Assembly: GCA_020310875.1 (NCBI GenBank) | Contig: CM035432.1 | Span: forward strand, 97,515,012-97,579,011 | Direction: 5' to 3' | DNA: 64,000 nt | DNA from: Ceratopteris richardii | Taxonomy: Eukaryota; Streptophyta; Polypodiopsida; Polypodiales; Pteridaceae | Part shown: positions 23,028 to 33,660 of the stretch, piece after piece | How positions within the stretch are numbered: the first letter of the stretch is position 1 | Layout: every line of letters starts with the position of its first letter | The notes under the pieces: model-generated | Database searches by the model: none | What the model was told of the DNA's origin: nothing | The model's input: the letters and a program-made list of their open reading frames with translations, nothing else | Position numbers and translations under genes: made by a program

Positions 23028-24475
23028 CCTGTCAAGATAAAGGCAGGATTGTCCGAGGCATTTCAAGTAGACTTGATCCAGCTTCTTCGTGAGTTTTCTG
23101 ATGTTTTTGCCTGGGATTACCGCGATATGAAAGGACTTGACCCTCGCATCTATCAACATCGGGTCGTGCTCAAGCCGAAATCGAAGCCAATTAAACAATC
23201 CAGTTACCGTATGAATCCCAACTATGCAGCACAGGTCAAAGCAGAGCTCGATAGGTTATTAAAGGTGGGATTCATCGTACCAATAGAACACGCTGAATGG
23301 ATATCACCGAGTGTTATTGTTCCTAAGAAAAATAAGCAACTCCGAATTTGTGTGGATTATCGGAAACTGAATGCAGCCACGGTGCCTGATTCGTTTCCTC
23401 TTCCCTTTCTTGACACAATGCTAGACAGAGTGGCTGGACAGGAGATATACTCCTTTTTGGATGGCTACAGTGGTTATAACCAGGTCAGAATGGCTGAACA
23501 AGACATACCGAAAACTGCTTTCAATACCAACTGGGGTGTTTTTGCTTGTACGGTCATGTGGTTTGGGTTAAGGAATGCTCCCAGCACCTTCCAACACTGT
23601 ATGCAGGAAATCTTTTCACCCTACCTCACTTCTTTTATGCAAGTATACTTAGATGACTTCTCCTTATTCGGCAAGATTATGGCACACCTGTATCATTTAC
23701 GGTGTTGTTTTGAGAAATGCCGTGAATACCGCCTTTGCCTGAATCTGACAAAATCTGTTTTTGCGGTCACCTGTGGCAAACTCCTTGGCCACATTATATC
23801 TGCACAAGGAATACAAGTCGATCCAGAAAAAGTTGCAGCCGTGTTGGACGCATCTGTGCCTACCATACCAAAAGAAGTTATGCGATTCTTGGGACAAATT
23901 CAGTGGCATGGTCGCCATTTATGGTGGTTAGCTCATCTCGCCACACCACTTAATCGACTCATGACAAGCACTCCACGACAGTTCGAATGGATCCCAGAAT
24001 GTCAAATTGCATTCGATCGTCTAAAAGGATTATTGACGCAGGTTCCAATTCTGCAACCTCCTGATTGGAAACGCCCATTTCATGTTTTTGTAGACGCATC
24101 GGATATAGCCATTGGAAGTGTTTTAATGCAGCAAACTGATAAGTGGTTTCAGCCTGTCTATTATGCAAGTCGTCGACTTGCTCCTGCTGAACGGAATTAT
24201 GCAGTAACTGAAAGAGAATGTCTCGGTTTAGTGTATTCTGTAAAGAAATTCCGGCATTATTTGTTAGGCTGAAAATTCACCTTTCATGTAGATCATGCTA
24301 CGTTGGTGTATCTGGTCCGACAGCAGCATTTAGGTGGTCGCTTGGCGCGTTGGGTTTTATTGTTACAAGAATTCGATTATGAAGTGATTCATCGACCTGG
24401 CACTGCACATGCATTAGCAGATTTTCTCTCTCGGTTGGATTCCGGTGAAGCTCCCAGCAATTTACATTACTGAAC
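23028..24475 (+). pseudogene. G2 reverse transcriptase and RNase H
   Basis: The frame is the same as the protease. RT blocks are DVFAWDYRDMKGLDPR, FIVPIEHAEWISP, RICVDYRKLNAAT, YSFLDGYSGYNQV, NAPSTFQHCM, the catalytic YLDD (VYLDDFSLFG, near 23645) and LLGHIISAQGI. RNase H follows with FHVFVDASDIAIGS (near 24080), YYASRRLAPAERNYAVTE and, past a TGA at 24270-24272, FHVDHATLVYL and ALADFLSRLDS (to about 24440). A one-base frameshift near 24450 separates it from integrase. Confidence 0.93.
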
Positions 24476-25782
24476 CGACTAGTGACGAATCTGCAGAACC
24501 TCCTGTGACACCTAATTACTATGATCAGTTATTAACCTTTCTTATTGATGGATGTCTTCCCCCTCGAAATTCTCCTGCGATGAGGCGGAAAATTGCAGTT
24601 TACAGTCACAGATTCCGATTGATTGTAGGACAGTTGTACTACATGGATCATACTGGTGTCTTGCTTCGTTGTATTCCTCCACATGAAGTAAAATTGGTTA
24701 TTGCTATGGCACATTCAATACCTTCCGGTGGATATTTTACATAAGATCTTACGCACCGGAAAATTCTACAAAGTGGGCTTTGGTAGCCTACCATGTATAA
24801 AGACGTGACTCAGTTTGTGCAACAGTGTGACACTTTTCAGCGATCTAGACAGCCTTTACAATGCCACTTCTTCCCTCTACAACCTGTATTACCTTTGGAA
24901 TCTTTTCAGAAGTGGGGTCTTGATTTTATTGGACCAATCACACCTCCAGCAATCCTTAGCAACAATCGCTACATTCTAACATGTACAGATTATGCTACCA
25001 GATGGGCAGAAGCTTGGGCCTTACAGTCCGCCACAGCTGTTTCGGTGGCAAAATGCCTGATGAAGGATGGTTTCCCACGTGATGGATTACCTCTGGAACT
25101 TGTGACAGATCAAGGAACACATTTTGTCAACAATTTAATGCAAGTACTAACGCACTCTTTTCATATTCTGCATAAATTCAGTTCACCGTACTATCCTCGT
25201 GCCAATGGATTGGCGGAAAGCACTAATAAGATCTTGTTAAGTATGCTGCGCAAATTGGTTGTGGAATCACCAGAAAGATGGGATCAGTTACTACCAGCAG
25301 TCTTATGGGCATACCGGAATACATACAAAGTTGCAACCGGAATGACCCCTTTCAAGCTTGCTTATGGGCTGGAAGCAATTGCGCCAATGGAAATTGTAGT
25401 ACCAAGCCTACGTGTGGCCATAACTCAGAAATTGTTACCCGAAGACTCTTTGCCTTTTCGGTTGGAAGCACTCAGAGATTTAGATGAACATCACTGGGAA
25501 AGTTTGTTGGTCCTTCAAGAAATTCAGTTGCGACAAGCACGTACTCATGATCGGTATCTCAAAACTCTAGTTTTTACGGTGGGGCAACTTGTGTTGTTTT
25601 ATAATGCAAAATCAAATCGTGCGGCTGGAAAATTCAAATTATGGTGGTTTGGTCCTTACCGGATTAGTGAACAAGTGGGCCCAGCTACTTTTCGGTTGAC
25701 TACTTTGACAGGAGTTCCTCTTCCTAAAGTGATCAATGGTTCAAAGTTGCGGCTGTATCATCAAGCACCTGATTCTCGCTGA
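24445..25782 (+). pseudogene. G2 integrase
   Basis: The zinc-binding part is damaged: AHSIPSGGY has Tyr where the second His is expected, and QQCDTF has Phe for the last Cys. Two stops (TAA 24742, TAG about 24784) fall between them. The catalytic core is open: D in KWGLDFIGPI (near 24920), D in TDQGTHF (near 25110), E in NGLAEST (near 25215). The C-terminal part has FTVGQLVLFYN, KLWWFGPYRI and LPKVINGSKLRLYH, the usual gypsy integrase end. The stop is at 25780-25782. A gap of 310 bases without coding separates it from the extra ORF. Confidence 0.92.
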
Positions 25783-26092
25783 CGTGTTCTTCGTGTTATT
25801 TACTTTCTTTTTAATTTTGTGTGTTAGTTGAATAAGCCTATAAATATTCTCGTTTTGATATCTAATTATGATTAAAAGCCGCCATCTATTATCGATTTGC
25901 ACATGCATGCACGCCATAGTTATGAAGGTTCTCATCTCAACACCGCACGATGATTAACATTTTCGATCGCCTTCCGTTACCGAGTATCTACTTAATCTTC
26001 TTCTTTTCGCTGTTAATCGCTATTGTGTCTGTGTGCTCTATGTTTTCTGCGATCATTGTGTATTCGTGTCTTTGTGTTTTCGCGTTCGCATC

Positions 26093-28261
26093 ATGGAAGC
26101 TTTAGCAAATTTTGCTACCTTCTGTGACGGACTCCCTCAGGACGTGAGTGAATTCTTGCGTATCCGAGGGTTGTCCAACTTCGCTGAATTGCCTTGGCAT
26201 TCAGTGGAGTGTCATCCATATTACGCACAAATTATCACTGCCATTGCCGCCACACCTGCTACAGAGCAGCGTTGGCCAATTACATGTATACCATCTCGTG
26301 TAGTAATCACCTTAGAGTCATTTGCTACAGCTTTCTGACTGTCTCTGGAAGGACGAGAGAATGGTCCTAACCTTCCGATAGCCACTATGGCTGAATTGTT
26401 CCCAAGACACTCATCGAATGAGTATGCTATCTTGTGTCGCCCTAATCCTGAACGAACAACTTTGCAATTCTTAGTGGCCATATTGAATCCATAGAAACGC
26501 ACTTACAGAATTTCACGCCCGTTCTACTCAATGATTGACATGGCTTCTCGGGAGCCTGTTAATTTTGCTTCCTATTATTTCCGGTGCGTTCATCGTGAAT
26601 GCGTTACGGTCATTAAGCATGTTAACAAAGGAGATCTGCCGCGATCTCGTCTTCCGCACATCCTTACTTTTTTGTTTCCGGCCCTCCAAGCAGCGCAACC
26701 GTCTCCAAACGCTCCAATCTTATATCATGAGGAATTTGCTCAAATACTTGAAGATACCGAAGAGGATGATGAAGATATCTTCCAACTCCTTCGCCGGAAA
26801 CGTAGACGGATAAGCTCTTCTGACAGTCAAGTGCAAGGTTCTACCGCTAGAAATGAAGAAGAAAGAAATGAAGAAGAAATTTTCCACGACACTGCCACCT
26901 CAATTCACCTTGATTTGTCTACCCAGTCTTCTCCCATCCAACAACAAGAACACAGTGCATCCTCTGCCAATACTACGAAAAGCTCTTCTCGGGAAAATTC
27001 GTAGCAACAGTCCAAACAAGATGAACAAGAAGATGTCCAAGTTATTATTGCAAAATTTTTTGAGGAATTGATTACGGCAGTAGATTCTACAGTTGCCCAT
27101 ACTGAAGCGACTACGCAGCAACTTACCGGAATAGTGTTGGTACCCAACACTCTTCTACCCACTCCTCCAACCATACCTTCAGTCGATTCCATTGCACCTG
27201 TCGAGCCCATTGGGCCTGTTCAACCAATTGTCCCTGAAGAACCTGCTACTTCTTCTTCTTCCCATAATTATTCTCCGGCCTCTTCCCATCACCTCTTGAC
27301 AACTTCTTCATCCCAACCACTTCCTCCTCTTTTTCCTCCGATTCCCATGTTTACTGAGTTAGCATCCATGGGTCATATGCTCATCCATTTGTCGCAACAA
27401 CTACCAATGCAGATGAAGGAGGTTACTGATAATATCCGACATGAATTACAACACAAAGTCGATGTTCTTGAAGCGGATATTACTCCACTCCAGGAAGAGG
27501 TAGATGTAGTAAAGGCTGAAAATCATGTTCTGCACGAACAGATTCAACAGCTCCAAGCTCGACTTGCTGAACAGGAATCGTTGATCAACCAGAGAGATGC
27601 TGCGTTAGCTGCGATACAAGCCAAAGATGAGTTATTAAGTGTTGTTGATGCGGAAATTGTCTAGTTAAAACAGATAGTCCAGGATAAGGAAGATGCCCGT
27701 ATAGCACTTGGAAATCTATTAGAAGAAACACGCATACAACTTGATGAAGTCGTGCAGAAAGGACAGGAAATGGCAGATTTAGCAAAGCAAACTAGTACAG
27801 AACTCCAATTCGCAAATGCAAATCTGTTTGAAGCGAATTCTGCTCTTAAAACGCAAATGACGTTGACCGCTCAACTCTAGAAAGAGGTTGCAGCGATTCG
27901 AAGGGAACGAGATGCTTATTACCAGACCATTCAGTATCAATCACACGAACTGGAGAGAAGAGAAAAGAAGCTTGGTTGTCAAGCAAAAAGATTATCTAGA
28001 ATTGATAAACAAATTCAAGACATGAAATTGAGCCGTGAAAAAGCTCTAGCGAACGATTTTTACTTATAGGAAGCATTTTTGCAGACACAGGCTGACATTT
28101 TGATGACACAAGTAATTGCAGCAAGCTCTATTCGTACTGATGCCCAGTTAGTCGAACCAGATACTTTAAAGAAAATGCTGGATAGCCTGAAACAGAAAAT
28201 TGCCCGAACCTTTAAGTTAGCCCGAACCATGTATATTCAGGGTATAGTAGAAGAGCCCTAA
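26093..28261 (+). pseudogene. G2 extra ORF in the env-like position: about 720 codons with a long coiled coil
   Basis: One frame runs from ATG 26093 to TAA 28261, interrupted by six stops (TGA 26336; TAG 26492, 27002, 27662, 27878, 28067). The N-terminal 200 or so residues look globular (EALANFATFCDGLPQDVSEF, ITCIPSRVVITLESFATAF, SREPVNFASYYFRCVHREC). An acidic stretch with RRKRRR follows, then a Pro/Ser-rich linker (about 27100-27350). A heptad-rich region from about 27370 to 28060 (VLEADITPLQEEVDVV, LHEQIQQLQARLAEQESL) indicates a long coiled coil. I see no signal peptide or clear membrane segment. Extra ORFs after integrase are known from plant Athila/Tat-type elements. The role here is unknown, and homology to those N-terminal domains is only suspected. 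Confidence 0.75.
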
Positions 28262-28274
28262 GTTTTGTATCATT

Positions 28275-28302
28275 GCGGGTTCAAGTCCACCGTGCGTGCC
28301 AG
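28275..28302 (+). other. tRNA-3'-end-like sequence where a polypurine tract is expected
   Basis: GCGGGTTCAAGTCC then ACCGTGCGTGCCAG directly precedes the 3' LTR. GGTTCAAGTCC is a T-loop/B-box pattern and GCCA resembles an acceptor end. No purine run adjoins the LTR. Confidence 0.35.
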
Positions 28303-28780
28303 TGTAAGCCGTCGGATTGGCATTTGTAATTCTTTACTTTTCATATTCTGCACGAACTGAAAGGTCGTTGCGAAGAGTTGTATCTATTTATAAACCAATG
28401 AAAGGACACTCTGGTAACGATCAGCAGAATCGCCAGACTGTCTGTTTGGGCGATTGCATTCTGTGGAGTTACCGTGGTGTTGTGTTTGAGAAATCTGAGT
28501 AGTATTTTCTTTTTCGTCTTTGTTTTGAATACATTAACTTGCGGTTAGTCCTACGTATTGAGAAAGTATTAATCTGAGTACGAACAGTAAGTCTGTGAGA
28601 GAACGAACCAGAATATTGACAGTAATTCGTAGTAAACAGAGGTTTGAATGTTAGTGTACTATGTTGTTGATAAGTTAATTGGGAAAATCAAGTTATAGGG
28701 CCTCTGATTATCAGACCCCTACCACTCCCAAGAACCCGAAAGAGTTTAAACGCGCCTGTGATGGCAATGCACATTTAACA
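28303..28780 (+). repeat. 3' LTR of G2
   Basis: 478 bases, TGTAAGCCGTC to GCACATTTAACA, aligning with 19402-19936. Confidence 0.95.
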
Positions 28781-29165
28781 ATACATATATGCACACACCT
28801 ACATATACATACATACATGCATGCATACACACACACATACATACATACATACATACATACATACATACATACATACATACATACATACATGCATGCATGC
28901 ATGCATACATACATACATACATAAATACATACATACATACATACATACATAAATACATACATAAATAATATAAGGATGTATGCATGCATATATACACACA
29001 CATGATGCATGCAAACATATGTACATATATGCATGCATAATCTATATGTTTGCATGCATACATGCACATATACATATGTATGCATGCATCAGCTATATGC
29101 ATGCATGCATACACACATGTATGCATACATATGCATGTATGAATGCATACATACATACACTCATA
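28781..29165. repeat. ATAC/ATGC-type microsatellite
   Basis: A long array of ATAC with GCAT variants. It continues the TACATA repeat found left of G2, so G2 split an existing array. Open frames here are artefacts. Confidence 0.95.
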
Positions 29166-29840
29166 CTATTAGGGCTGTCCATATCCATCCTTTGTAATTG
29201 TAAAAAAAAGTACCTTTTTGTAATTGTCTAAGTAGCATGACAAGACCTATCAAGCATCTCCTCCCCCCCTTCCCCCCTTCCTATTTCGCTTATTTACAAG
29301 ATGTCCCTTCTAGTCCCAAATCTAGCACTTATTGGGCTAGGGGATGTTTTAGTAATTGTCGGGAGGTCTATCATTCCTCTAACACATGTCATTCTTTGTG
29401 GGAATTGGCTTTCAATCAATCAAAACTTAGTTCCATCTTTGATAGTGAATAGTACCTTAAAAAAATCTATGAGAGGATCTCCTAGGGATTGAAAATTTCT
29501 AGAAGAGAATTGGAAGTAAATTCTGTTACCTTTGAAAGTGACAATGACACAATATAGAGCTTGGTCACGTGTGTACATTGATGATGAGTACTGTTCAAGC
29601 TATACCACTATGCATGAAGGCTTTGGTTTGAGAAGACCCAAGCTTTCAGAAGACGATAGAAGTGGAAACCTCAAAAGTTGTGATAGTTTGAGGAAAGGAA
29701 GGCCAAGTGTGAACCCAAAACCTCCGCGAAAGGATCCAAACATACACAAACTAGATTACCCTTGGTGGGTTGCAAGATTATCCATCATGTGGCTTAGGGT
29801 GAGATATCCTGCTGCTAGCCAAGGAAAAGTCTCGTGAAAA
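29166..29840. other. Stretch without recognised gene
   Basis: Two overlapping short ORFs (29237-29492) and one of 101 codons (29532-29837, with RPKLSEDDRSGNL and PWWVARLSIMWLRVRYPAA) show no family I know. The last adjoins a gypsy gag relic and may be its N-terminal part. Confidence 0.4.
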
Positions 29841-30520
29841 TCTTGATGCATATGCTTATGTATTTAATAAGTGGTATCATCTCTTGTCAATTTATCATTT
29901 CAAAGAATAAGTTACATGTTTTTCAATCTTGTAAGATAAAGCCCTCGAGTGGTTGACATAGTATAAAGTGAATCATTTTCCAAATTACAATGAACTACTT
30001 TTAGCTTTTTATCAAAGGTATTGACTTGATAGTATGGCATCCTAAACCATTTATCATCTCCAAAGACTTAATCAAAAGTGATTTGGTTAGTTATCATTCA
30101 TTTTTTATTAAATGTACACTACATTATGGTCAAAGATTTTCCTTAGGTGAGTTATTAAACACTTTCTTCTGTGATTGGGGGCTTAATGATAAGATATCCA
30201 CTATATTGCATTAAGTTGCATAGATATCACGTGATGGAAGTGCTAAAAAACTAAAGGAAGATCCAACAAGTTATCAAACAAGCAAACATCCAAGAAAATG
30301 CAATGAGAAGCAAAACCAAAAGACGAAGATTTTAGTAATGATGAGATTGCACATTTAAGGGCGTAGACCAAAAGAAGGAAATAACAACAATCTAAAAAAT
30401 TAAAAAATACTGTGTCAAATTCTTAGCATACAATGGGGCAACGTTTCCAAACTTATATGTGGTGTGATATATGTCAATCGATTGTTCATTCAATGACATA
30501 CTATCAAAACAATTCCAAAA
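29841..30520 (+). pseudogene. Degenerate gypsy gag fragment
   Basis: The translation contains AYVFNKWYHLLSIYHF, DKALEWLT, FPNYNELLLAFYQRY and GQRFSLGELLNTFF..GLNDKISTIL, following the retrotransposon gag pattern (K.L.W, ..F..RF, LN.FY.GL). It ends in WCDICQSIVHSMTYY, a worn CCHC knuckle with Tyr for the last Cys (near 30450). Several stops are present. No LTRs were found for it. Confidence 0.65.
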
Positions 30521-31289
30521 GTCACCATGGAGTTAGGTGAATAGTGAACTTGCAAATGTACTCAACCTTCCTCATGTAATTTTACACTTCTTTGCTCTTT
30601 ATTCCATGCATATCAAAGTAGATTGTGACATGCTATAGCCTTGTCTGTCCTCGAGGAGTATCCTTCTTGCATTTTTTTGCATATTTTGTTGCAAAAATTG
30701 TGTGATTACTCTCCATTTCTCTTTATCTTTGTTGCTTTTGTCTTCGTACACCCCATAAAATATCTAGGTACATTGGTATTTAAAGTGATCCATCATGATT
30801 GATGCTATTGTCATTATTCTTGCGAGTTTACAATAACTATTTGGTGCCATCAATAGAGATTGTGGATAGAGATTGCAACCACCTACAAGATTTCATAGTG
30901 ATAGTATGGATGCATGAGAAGAATTAAGAACTTTTGAGAAGTTTCCTTGAACTTTATAGCTTGAATCTTCATGTGCTTGTTTGGAAATTAGGCTCCAACC
31001 TTAGGAAGCTACATGGAAGATTGAAGACCAACATGGAACAATCACAAGAGGAAGCAAAATATAAGAACTTCAATTAATTTGAATTGTATCAAAATCATTC
31101 AATTAGTGGTCACCTGCAAGTGAAACACATTCATTGGTAGTTAGATTCTAGAATATAGGAGGAAGTTAGTTATTCTTTATGAGAAAAATCCAAAGCTGTA
31201 TGTGTAACCTCATGACCATATCTTATTGGTAGCTACTATCCTTGATCATTGAGAGAAATGAGGAAGCAAGCCCCTAGCTAAGAAAAACT
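30521..31289. other. Intergenic, nothing recognised
   Basis: AT-rich with only short ORFs. A TTTGGTGCCATC near 30840 resembles a gypsy PBS but has no LTR before it that I can define. Confidence 0.5.
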
Positions 31290-31577
31290 TGTTGATATAT
31301 TTCAGTAGTGATGTGTGTGAACACACATAGCACCATTTGGGCACTTTTTTCCCCTCTTTAGGAGATTTTCCCCCCAACTTGTGTGTATGCCTACAACCCT
31401 AACGAGTTACTTATCTTTGTACATTCACTTAGTAATACATTCAATATTGTGTGTTGTGCTCCAAGTTTCTTCTTCTTCCTTATGTTGTGTGCATGTTTCC
31501 ACATACCTCAAAATCCAATGATTGGTATCAGAGCAGGTCGTTGCTTCATCTAGGGTGCCGTTGATACCCCTCCGAAG
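31290..31577 (+). repeat. Additional copia LTR plus PBS and leader start, same family as C1
   Basis: It starts TGTTGATATATTTCAG and aligns with the C1 LTR to about 31521. A tRNA-iMet-type PBS follows (TGGTATCAGAGC, 31523-31534), then the leader GGGTGCCGTTGATACCCCTC up to about 31577, after which similarity to C1 stops. It is an LTR-leader stub with no coding region. Confidence 0.88.
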
Positions 31578-31649
31578 AAAAAAAAAACCATAAATATCCT
31601 TATATGTGATATCTATAGGTGCTTTCCTAAATTTACAAAAAACAACTAG

Positions 31650-31711
31650 CCTCTCTCCATTCCCAATAGCCTCTCTACATTCCCATTAGCCTCTCTCCAT
31701 TCCCAGTTCTT
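31650..31711 (+). repeat. Three tandem copies of a 20-bp unit
   Basis: AGCCTCTCTCCATTCCCA-type units repeat three times, with single changes, between the two copia LTRs. Confidence 0.9.
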
Positions 31712-31775
31712 CATATCATGCTATTTACATGAGTGCATTCAAGTAGAGTTTCCACTGCCCACTATGACTATTTAC

Positions 31776-32005
31776 TGTTGATATATTTAGGTAGTGATGT
31801 GTCTAAACACACTAGGATCGTCGGGACACTTTTTTCCCTCGTTAGGAGGTTTTTTTTCCCCAGCTTGTATATACGCCTATTGCCCTAATGGGCTACTTAT
31901 CTTTGTACATTCTCTAGTAATACATTCAGTATTGTGTGTTGTGCTCCAAGCTTCTTCTTCTTCATTGTGTTGTTCGCGTGCTTCTGCAGACATCTAACTC
32001 CAACA
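31776..32005 (+). repeat. 5' LTR of C1
   Basis: TGTTGATATATTTAGG to ACTCCAACA, with TGTTG/CAACA inverted ends. Confidence 0.93.
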
Positions 32006-32007
32006 AT

Positions 32008-32019
32008 TGGTATCAGAGA
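32008..32019 (+). promoter_or_regulatory. Primer binding site of C1 (initiator tRNA-Met type)
   Basis: TGGTATCAGAGA, two bases after the LTR. It differs by one base from the usual TGGTATCAGAGC. Confidence 0.88.
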
Positions 32020-32360
32020 AGGTCGTCGCTTCTTCTAGGGTGCCGTCGACACTCCTCCGTTTGCAGTCTCAGATTCGCACGAAATTTGGTGAGGATACTC
32101 AGGGTGTTTCCGAGATCAAAACAGCTTTGCCTTGTGGTGCCGAAATTGCGATCTGAGCTCGTTTCGGCCTCCGAATGCACTATCGGAGTGCTTCTATAGG
32201 CAATTTCGTCCTTTTGTGCCAAAGGTATATACCAATTTCTGTTCGCCAGTTTAAGCGTCTCGAAGTCTGCTATAGGTCTAGCAGAACTCGTCTGGGCAGT
32301 TCCGTTCAACTTTTTGAGATACAGTCAATTTTCTGCATCAAGGTATTTTAGTCACCGGCC

Positions 32361-33660
32361 ATGGCTGAAAGCAGTGATGTATTTCGTATGTTGGCTGTTG
32401 AGGATAAGTTGGATGGTACCAACTACCCATTATGGGCTTATATGATGCGACATGTTTTGGTTGCAAAAGGATTGTGGAACATTGTGCAGGGTGTTGAAAG
32501 TCGTCCTGTTACACCTGTAACAACAGGTACTGCAAATATAGGTGCTGGAGCTGATGAAGATGGTGTCGAAGATGATATTCCGCAAATTCCTATTCGTGCT
32601 CTTGTTTCTGTTGCACCTACTACAGAGCAGATTCGTTGGGATGGCAGAGATGCCCAGGCACATGCATTGATAGCTTTGTCTATCGAACGTGCCATTATTC
32701 CTCACATACGCTCTTGCAGAACAGCTAGGGATGCTTGGGATACACTTACCACATTGTACCAAGCTAGGAATGAGGCTCGTGTTGCTTATCTCCGAAAACA
32801 CTTGGAGAGTGAGCACATGAATGAAGGTGATTCCATGGACAATTTCCTAACAAAGATCAAAGACTTGAAGGAACAATTGATTTCTGTTGACAAGGTTATA
32901 CCAGATAGCTCACTTGTGCAGACCGTTTTGAATGGTCTTCTTGATTCATATCAGAGTTTTGCTTCTACTCTTCGGTTAATGATGAAAGGCAATCCAAATG
33001 CCTTGTCATTTGAGGAGTTAGTCTCTGTTCTGTTGCAGGAAGATCAGTCCAGGCAGAACACGTCCATTATGCGTGTTGCAGATCAAGCTTTCCTGGCTAG
33101 TCAGAAGGGCAAAGGAAAATGGAGCTCTTATACTAGTAAGCAAAAATCTGCAAATGCTGCACATTCGAAGAACCAATACAAAGATGAGAAAAAATCAGAA
33201 AAGCAGAAATTTTTTTGTAAGTACTGTAAAGGGAATGATCATATCATAAAGAACTGTCCAAAACTGGCTGCTAAAGAGGCAAAGAAGAAAGAGGCTGGAA
33301 TGGTTGTTGCAGAGGCCTCTACACCAAAAACAGAGTCTACAAATCTTGTGCAGGAAGAAGAATGGGCGTTTACTACTGTCTGCAATTTTGACCCATCTTC
33401 TCATGATCAGTGCATGTCTGCAGTAGACTCAGATGTTTGGTACTTTGACAGTGGGGTGACCAAACATATTATCTCGCAGCGCAGTTTCTTCTCTTCACTC
33501 GAGCCTGCCCCTACAGGGAATACTATCACATGCGCCAACAACTCCTCTTATCCTGTTATGGGAGTTGGTAAGATCATTCTGACTACTGCTGATGGTAGTT
33601 CTTTCACTTTGTCAGATGCTTTATTTGTGCCAGGGATCAAGAAGAATCTATTCTGCATTA
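32361..33660 (+). pseudogene. C1 gag and protease
   Basis: The ATG opens MAESSDVFRMLAVEDKLDG, followed by NYPLWAYMMRHVL, the N-terminal copia gag pattern. Next come DAWDTLTTLYQ, FLTKIKDLKEQLI and LSFEELVSVLLQE. A CCHC knuckle CKYCKGNDHIIKNC lies at 33216-33257. The protease active site is YFDSGVTKHI (near 33441-33470); the usual DSGA is here DSGV. The second lobe LSDALFVPGIKKNLF is followed by a frameshift at about 33655-33665, after which the product continues in the next frame. This start is chosen because it is the first ATG after the leader and fits the family's N-terminus. Confidence 0.92.

Larger units (their letters stand above)
19402..28780 (+). mobile_element. Ty3/gypsy LTR retrotransposon G2, structurally complete with an extra 3' ORF
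   Basis: Two LTRs (TGTAAG...TTTAACA) bound a PBS-like site, a leader, gag with zinc knuckles, protease, RT, RNase H, integrase and, after integrase, a separate long ORF. The LTRs differ by about 26 substitutions over some 475 aligned positions by eye, plus one 57-base deletion, so insertion is not recent. Every gene carries stops or frameshifts. The element lies within a TACATA/ATAC-type microsatellite on both sides, which hides the exact target duplication. Domain order up to integrase is standard for gypsy elements. Confidence 0.93.

Noticed and set aside
28679..29231. Several Cys/Tyr/His-rich frames on both strands
   Set aside because: They are products of the ATAC/ATGC microsatellite.
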